Translations under genes and position numbers: made by a program | Shown: one piece after another, positions 30,601 through 35,786 of the stretch | Layout of the letters: every line of letters starts with the position of its first letter | Numbering within the stretch: the stretch's first letter is position 1 | The notes under the pieces: generated by a model | The model's database searches: none | What the model saw: only the letters and a program-made list of their open reading frames with translations | What the model was told of the DNA's origin: nothing | Source of the DNA: Glomus cerebriforme | Taxonomy: Eukaryota > Glomeromycota > Glomeromycetes > Glomerales > Glomeraceae | Length of the DNA: 35,786 bases | Direction of reading: 5' to 3' | Assembly: GCA_003550305.1 (NCBI GenBank) | Contig: QKYT01000078.1 | Location: 70,047-105,832 of the forward strand

Positions 30601-32402
30601 TAGCATAAGTTGGTAAAGTTCTGGCCAATGTAAATTAGCAGTGCTAAATGTTAAGAAGACCAGGCCTTGTGATCCTATTTGTTTGATCATATCAGACAGT
30701 TCATAATATCACAAATTCCAAAACTGTCTAGATTCACATAATCCTTCACCATATCGTATAATTTTATTAGCAAAATGACTTTTGCCTGAAGCAATTCTTT
30801 CTTGTATATCTCTTAGTTTTAACAGCATATTTTATTTAATAAAGTTAATTGAAAATACAAATAAAAACAAACTAATATAAACAAAATATATGGATCTCAT
30901 CGCTATCTAGTTTACATAAAGTAAAAATATAAAAAGTAAAAACTAATCTATAAAATTATGCTATAAACCTAACATAACAATATACCCAATAAACTACTTC
31001 GAAATGAGAGGTAGTAATCAAGTCGACCATTCTGAGAGTATCCCCTCCAATCCCTTAAAATAAGTTAAAGGAGAGCCGTAACTTAACACTCCGAACTGTC
31101 AGATCCATCAGAGGGACCATATGGTCCAAAAGTTTCATCCAGGAGGTATCTAAAAGAAATGCTTTATTAAGCAAGTCTGGTACTAAGGCTGAGGTCAGCG
31201 ATGGGAGCCTTGAAACCCGAGTAGCATTGACGGGAGCACGTGACATTAGAATGTCTCTAGCGGGAAGCGTAGAGGCCATTATGTGACAACGAGTGAGCCA
31301 TGTATGGTGAAAGAAGTCGCGTTGTAACTTCATCATCGCTGGGCAAATGATGTTTTTAGTGAAAATTCTTTCTTGTATATCTATAATAGTAATCTGGGCA
31401 TCAGTTAGGTTCTGTCTAACATAAACTCTTCCTTCTTGCAGTGCTCGCTATCTCATCTGTGAATTTAGCATGAAGTATCTCCATCAGGCATGATACACAA
31501 ATCTTCCGTCTTTATACAGAAGTAGGTATCTAAAGTATTTGGCAGGTTTAACATCTCTAATTCATTCTGTACAAAGATCTGCACATCCAGTTGGGTATAA
31601 AGTTAGAAATGCACATGCAATATACCCTGACGTCTGGAATTTATTAATGGGAATATTGTTTATTTATGGTTACATAATAGGATTGTTCTCATTCTGCATA
31701 TGATCAAGGATATCATTAATAGTAACATCTTTATGATGAGTGAAGGGAGAAGTGGAACAAAGGTGTGTGTAATTACATCATCTTCATTTCCTTCATCAGA
31801 ATCTTCTGCAATTATTTGAGCATTTTGAAGCTGATCATTAATTGAGCTATCAATTGGTAAGGATTGAAGAACTTCAAAATTAATGATTATATCAGCATAG
31901 TAATGATTGTTTTCTTTCAGCCAATTTAATGCAAGAGCCACCTTATCGTGACGAACTTTAAAATCTCTAAATGCTTCTGAATTACTTGCAGATTGGTAAC
32001 ATATGACTAGAACATCTAATGATGATAGTTGTCGAGAAAGCTTTTTGGCAAATTCTTGGACATCTTGAGGAAAGTTGATTACATTTTCCAGATAGCTATA
32101 TTGTCCTTCATGAAACTTATAGACTGACATTACGAGAAAAATACACGCAATCAATATTTTCTCAATTTCTGTGAGATTTTAAAGTTCTTCGAATACTTTG
32201 CTTGGGTCCATTTTGTTTTCTGCTGAGAACTTTTTTGAAGACATCTTTTTGGTATAGCAATGTCGGCATTCCCCTTTCACAAGTACTATAGATGGGAAGC
32301 TTTCATTACAAGTAGGGCAAAGCATATGCCTGAATTTATCAACTTTGTTGCGAAACTTTTTAAAAAAATTTTGTTCAGATTCACTTAGAACATCTGGCCT
32401 AA
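27652..32402 (-). pseudogene. Helitron Rep-helicase (PIF1-like), near full length, decayed
   Basis: The reverse strand encodes a rolling-circle transposon protein. In order: a Cys-rich N-terminus (FRHMLCPTCNESFPS, GECRHC, about 32330-32250), a DUF6570-like region (VINFPQDVQEFAKKLSRQL, LDVLVICYQSASNSEAFRDF, 32080-31950) and a Helitron-like N domain (TSGYIACAFLTLYPTGCADL, KDGRFVYHA, about 31620-31490). Then come the HUH motif SVHIHV (about 30420) and the catalytic Tyr region QYISKYISKAE (about 29945). The PIF1 helicase has a Walker A GTAGTEKTYLI (about 28950, Gly to Glu), VVLAP-type SPIVILAPIGVAAFNI (28860), YVIIDKKSMVG (28690), LLARGVRVMLIVNLWTETGL (28120), and HKN*GLML with VAVSRVR near 27800. 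The stop is at 27652. Many nonsense and frameshift changes are present. It is interrupted by the 552-bp insertion at 30812-31363, and its start is replaced by the fold-back repeat at 32400. Confidence 0.85.
30793..31382 (-). mobile_element. 552-bp retroposon-like insertion with 19-bp target duplication
   Basis: AATTCTTTCTTGTATATCT occurs at 30793-30811 and again at 31364-31382. The Helitron reading frame (ITIIDIQERI, then ASGKSHFANKIIRYGEG) continues when the intervening 30812-31363 and one repeat are removed, so the insertion is real. Read on the reverse strand, the insert starts GC-rich with an ORF (MMKLQRDFFHHTWLTRCHIM onward, 31336-31055) and becomes AT-rich with TTAAATAAAATATGC near the end. 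A long target duplication of this size points to LINE-type target-primed integration. The insert may be a 5'-truncated LINE tail or a LINE-mobilised sequence. Its source is not identified. Confidence 0.75.
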
Positions 32403-32625
32403 GGTTGCTTGCCGAAACTAGAAGGTTTTGGCAGAATGGCATACGTGAGACTGCTGAAACTAGTTTTACGAAATTATCAAGAAATGCTGAAACTGTGAAA
32501 CCTATCAAAATCGCAAAACTGCTAAAACTTGCCAAAACTGTTTCAGTGTTTTGGCAATACTTTTTATATGATTTAATTAGAGTTTCAGCATTTAAACTAA
32601 TTTATAAGGCACTGGGCCTTTGATT
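32400..32625. repeat. Fold-back repeat, copy 2
   Basis: It starts exactly where copy 1 at 1518 starts (TAAGGTTGCTTGCCGAAACT), sharing TTTTGGCARAATGRCATAYG, GCTGAAACT, GCCAAAACTGTTTCAG and a distal GTTTCAGCATTTAAACT. It ends around GGCACTGGGCC. It abuts the Helitron coding region with no gap, so the Helitron N-terminus is cut at this junction. Confidence 0.55.
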
Positions 32626-32629
32626 ATAA

Positions 32630-32813
32630 GTATATTTGTAGAATATAGTAAATGCAGAAAAAATGGTTGCTTGAGATAGAATAATTGCTTTGTATTATCA
32701 TAATATTTAGTAAATAATTTCATTTTTTTATTGTCAAAATTAAAATAATGTAATAATGATAATTGATAAATAACAAAATATAATTATAATATAATAAAAT
32801 AAAAATAAAAATT
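32630..32813. other. AT-rich spacer
   Basis: Nothing recognised. It shows weak similarity to the first 120 bp of the window (ATAAAATAAAAATTTTA followed by TCTTCTAT). Confidence 0.3.
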
Positions 32814-33430
32814 TTAATGTCTATAATATCTTCTATGTCAGGATCCATCTTTCCTTCTATCTCTTCTTCTACCATCTCTACTACTCGATCGATCACGAGA
32901 AGGGGATCTCATTTCCCTTTTTTCTCTTCTCAGAAAACGTGACCTGTACCGGTATTCATATTGATGGTGATCATGTACAGCATTTTGACGTATACAAATC
33001 TAAAATCCAATAAAAAATGTAAATAAATAGCCTAAATAAAATTTAATGATACTATATAATAATTACCAGTCTGCAGCCAAAATTCATCATTCATATCGCC
33101 AAAACATGCTCGATCAAAACTGTTAAAGCTTGTAAGAGGAAATTCTTCCTCATTATTATTTATTATTCTTATGAGATTTTCATAACCTCTTTTGAGGATG
33201 TTTCATTTTATATGGCATTGTTTGGATATCACTACAAAGTCAGTTGTAACAAACACCCTGTTTGTTACTAATGTCCAGGCATTGCCATGATGATGATTTG
33301 CAATTCTTTCGAATTGCTGGTGTAGGTTTCTTCTTTCTGCAATTAATTGTTTAGCAGCATTGATTGTNCATTGAAATGCTACCAGTNCCNNTNGATTATA
33401 AGGTACTATTGCTGCTATTTGTTTATCTTA
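32814..33430 (-). pseudogene. RS-rich protein remnant, two exons
   Basis: Reverse strand. The upstream exon is open from about 33430 with LIAERRNLHQQFERIANHHH, NAWTLVTNRVFVTTDFVVIS, a TGA where Arg fits (HIK*NILKRGYENLI), then EEEFPLTSFNSFDRACFGDM and DEFWLQT. A GT-AG intron of 67 bp (33000-33066) follows. Exon 2 reads QNAVHDHHQYEYRYRSRFLR, then MRSPSRDRSSSRDGRRRDRR, KDGS, TGA (32838) and HRRYYRH to TAA at 32814. The exon phases disagree by one base, so one indel is likely. The Arg-Ser tail suggests RNA or nuclear-speckle association by analogy only. The family recurs in Rhizophagus to my recollection; function unknown. Confidence 0.5.
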
Positions 33431-33951
33431 TAAATTTGATTTGAAAATTAAAATATGATTTGGTTTTTAGTTGCAAAAAAATATTCTGTATTTATATTTT
33501 TGAGAACATCATAATTTTAAAATTCGTTATAATATTTAATATATGAACTGATGAACATAATAACATTCTACATAATTAAAGTATTGCAATTTTAATTCTA
33601 ATGTAATAAATTTTTTTTTTTGTTCTGATATAATAAATTTAATTAATGCTGTTCTTAAAATTTTTTGATCTAATGTAATAAATTTAATTAACGAAGTCCT
33701 TAAAACTTTTTGATTCTAATATTCTTATTCCTTAATTAAATTGTACAGTTTTAAAATATAAATGTAATATAATTGAAATTATAATTNTANCTGCATAATT
33801 ATATGTTAACTNNNCTTTAATCGNGAATATTTTGNCNTGCATAATTACATTATGTATTTCCTAAATAGTTAACAATGTCACATTATTTAAATCATATGAT
33901 ATTAAAATTAATTTTTATTGGATTAACTATCGTAATTATTTCTCATTATTA
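33431..33951. repeat. AT-rich dispersed repeat, second copy
   Basis: About 33470-33890 aligns with about 960-1380 in the same orientation (see that entry). It lies directly downstream of the hAT stop codon and may be the element's 3' non-coding part. Several ambiguous bases are present. Confidence 0.45.
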
Positions 33952-35786
33952 TTATTCCTCATAATTATCATCATAATTATNNTCATNACCTATACCTAAT
34001 ACAGCATCTATATCATAATCATAATCACCTATTCCAGTTCTCTTATTGTTATTACTTGCTCCACTATCATTAACTTCATCATCTTCTGCAATATTTTCAT
34101 CTGATTCATCCAATATATCTCTTGGAATATCGGCAATTCTATTAGTAATTAAATCGTATAATAAATTAATAAATTTATCAATTCATGGACTCTCGATTAC
34201 TACATGACAATTGTCTTTGGGTATTATTTCGCCANTTGTAGTTAATCTATGTATAGAAGGTTGTTCATCACTATTTTCCTCATCATTTACTTCTGTAAAA
34301 GCCTCTGCAATACGTATATTAATCTCATCATCACTAAGGCGAGTATTATTTTTTGAATCAACTCTATAAAATCCAAGTTCATTTTTTGAATTAGATTTCC
34401 AATATAAAATCATTTTGCACATGAATTCTACTTTTTCCAAATTAAGATTTAAGCAATGCTTATAGTATAGCCATCCTAAAGTCAAAAATTTACACTCACA
34501 AGATGCTGAATTAGGGTATATTGCAAATAAATGACATGTGATTCTTGGAAGAACATCTGGTTCTAGTTTGGCATTAATATATTTTTACCAATTCATGGGA
34601 CTATCTTTAGCAAAACTGATATCTAAATCAAATGGATCTTGCTCATTACTGTATTTTTGTATTTGATCACATAGGGTTTCAGCCTCATAACGATCAAAAC
34701 CTAAACTTTTTCCAATTGAAGCAGCACATTTCAAAACTCTATTGAAAGCAGATTTTTTAAGTGGTGCATTTCTGAATTGAGAATTCAAAAAAAACAAGTA
34801 ATATACTTATCATCATCAAACTCATCACATCTTTCATTCATTACTTTGATATAATAATTTCAGAATGCAGGATTAAATAATCTGGAAAGCTTTTTTAATG
34901 TAGTCATGAGTCTCGCTAAGCTCAGGAAACAATCTGCAAGTGTAGCTCTTCTTGATTCTAGAGAAAGTACCACTTTTCTTAGAGGATCCAGAACAAATCC
35001 AAGAACTCACAAATTTGAAAAAAAATTTCACGATTGAATAATTCCTTTTATTTTATCATTTGTTAGCAAATGATCGTGATTGAGGGTAATTTCTTCAAGA
35101 ACTGACTCTAAATTTATCACTGAATTTACAGATTCACTAGCAGTAGTTCAGCATATCTTGCAATATAATTTTAATCCTCCTCCACTAATTCCTTTTTCCT
35201 TAATCATATGGGCAAGTTTTGAATTAGCCTGTTGAGAACTTCTAAAAAAAGTTATCAAAATATTAATACGTCTTAATAAACGATCACCAAACTTCTCCTT
35301 GATGATGTCATATGCAATTAAATTAATAGAATGTGCTACGCATCGCATGTTCTCAATCTTTAGATGATTTTTATAGATAATTTTTTGTGCATTTCAAACA
35401 TTAGCCACATTATCAGATACTACAGTACATATTCAATCTTTCCAAATACTATCAATAACCTTTTCAATTACTGTAACTAAATAATCTGCAGTATAAGAAG
35501 TTTCTGATAAATCAGAAAGTTGATAAAGGTATTCTTTATGTGATGGAGTCATTATAATGAAGTTCCAAATTGAACGATNTGTACCAGAGGTCCANCNATC
35601 NAATGCTAAATTGTATTAATAATGTTATAGATAGTAAGTAAGATTAAATAAAAAACACTTATGATAGCCTATGTAATTCAACAAACCTAATGTTAAATTT
35701 GTTTCCTTTTCAAGCTCAGACTTAATTTTAAAGTTCACTTGAGCTAATTCACGTTCAAGTAGTTGATTTACCAAAACTTCTCTTGT
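33952..35786 (-). pseudogene. hAT family transposase, 5' end beyond the window
   Basis: Reverse strand, two exons visible. An 81-bp intron (35606-35686) joins ETNLTL to AFDGWTS-type sequence, the hAT DGWTS motif (ambiguous bases inside). Then come SIWNFIIMTPSHKEYLYQLS, VVSDNVANV, MRCVAHSINLIAYDIIKEKF (35348), MIKEKGISGGGLKLYCK, FVLDPLRKVVLSLESRRATL (35000) and LFNPAF. The C-terminal dimerisation region follows: SQFRNAPLKKSAFNRVLKCA, DPFDLDISFAKDSPMNW, CKF-TLGWLYYKHCLNLNLEK (34480), DEINIRIAEAFTEVNDEE, HRLTTXGEIIPKDNCHVVIE. A DYDYDIDAVLGIG tail ends at 33952. Stops are mostly TGA, several at conserved Arg positions (QS*NFFSNL*VL) and one at Trp (YCKIC*TTASES). It is a dead copy, but its relatives could move the MITE at 17426. 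Confidence 0.8.

Overview
The window looks like repeat-rich nuclear DNA of an arbuscular mycorrhizal fungus (Glomeromycotina, Rhizophagus-like). It is strongly AT-rich. Coding regions carry short GT-AG introns of about 50-90 bp. The recognisable families are ones I know to be expanded in that group: Crinkler (CRN) effectors, F-box/LRR proteins, PD-(D/E)XK nuclease fusions, Helitron Rep-PIF1, CACTA, hAT and protein-primed PolB elements. The assignment rests on family recognition; no rRNA or other marker gene is present.

Layout. 1-1.9 kb: AT-rich sequence with a fold-back repeat. 2.1-3.6 kb (-): decayed CACTA (Tnp2-like) transposase. 3.8-5.3 kb (-): remnants of a coiled-coil gene and of a coiled-coil/PD-(D/E)XK nuclease. 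5.37-8.28 kb (+): broken PolB followed by two small ORFs, perhaps a Polinton/Maverick-type remnant. 8.4-9.4 kb (+): F-box/LRR pseudogene and a small ORF. 10.1-10.5 kb (-): unknown fragment. 10.8-12.3 kb (+): CRN pseudogene with a REase-type C-terminus. 12.4-13.6 kb (+): gene with a lineage-specific domain. 14-15 kb: purine-strand minisatellite. 15.5-16.65 kb (+): second nuclease copy. 16.7-17.4 kb: cluster of CGTACA motifs. 17.43-17.84 kb: hAT-type MITE with an intact target duplication. 18.29-20.45 kb (+): the best-preserved gene, a REase-kinase fusion, possibly with an extra zinc-binding first exon. 21-22.6 kb (-): decayed multi-exon zinc-finger gene. 24.03-24.45 kb (+): small intact two-exon gene. 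25.07-27.2 kb (+): RING-like gene carrying two copies of the lineage-specific domain. 27.65-32.4 kb (-): Helitron Rep-helicase pseudogene interrupted by a 552-bp insertion with a 19-bp target duplication. 32.8-33.4 kb (-): RS-rich gene remnant. 33.95 kb to the end (-): hAT transposase, 5' end outside the window.

Most coding regions are dead. Their in-frame stops sit mainly where the families have Arg, Gln or Trp, which points to C-to-T (or G-to-A) decay. The REase-kinase gene and the 24-kb gene are open. By eye the REase-kinase gene keeps many CpG dinucleotides, unlike most of its surroundings. The window reads as a transposon graveyard holding one or two live accessory genes of the effector or conflict type; I see no operon-like cooperation among the genes.
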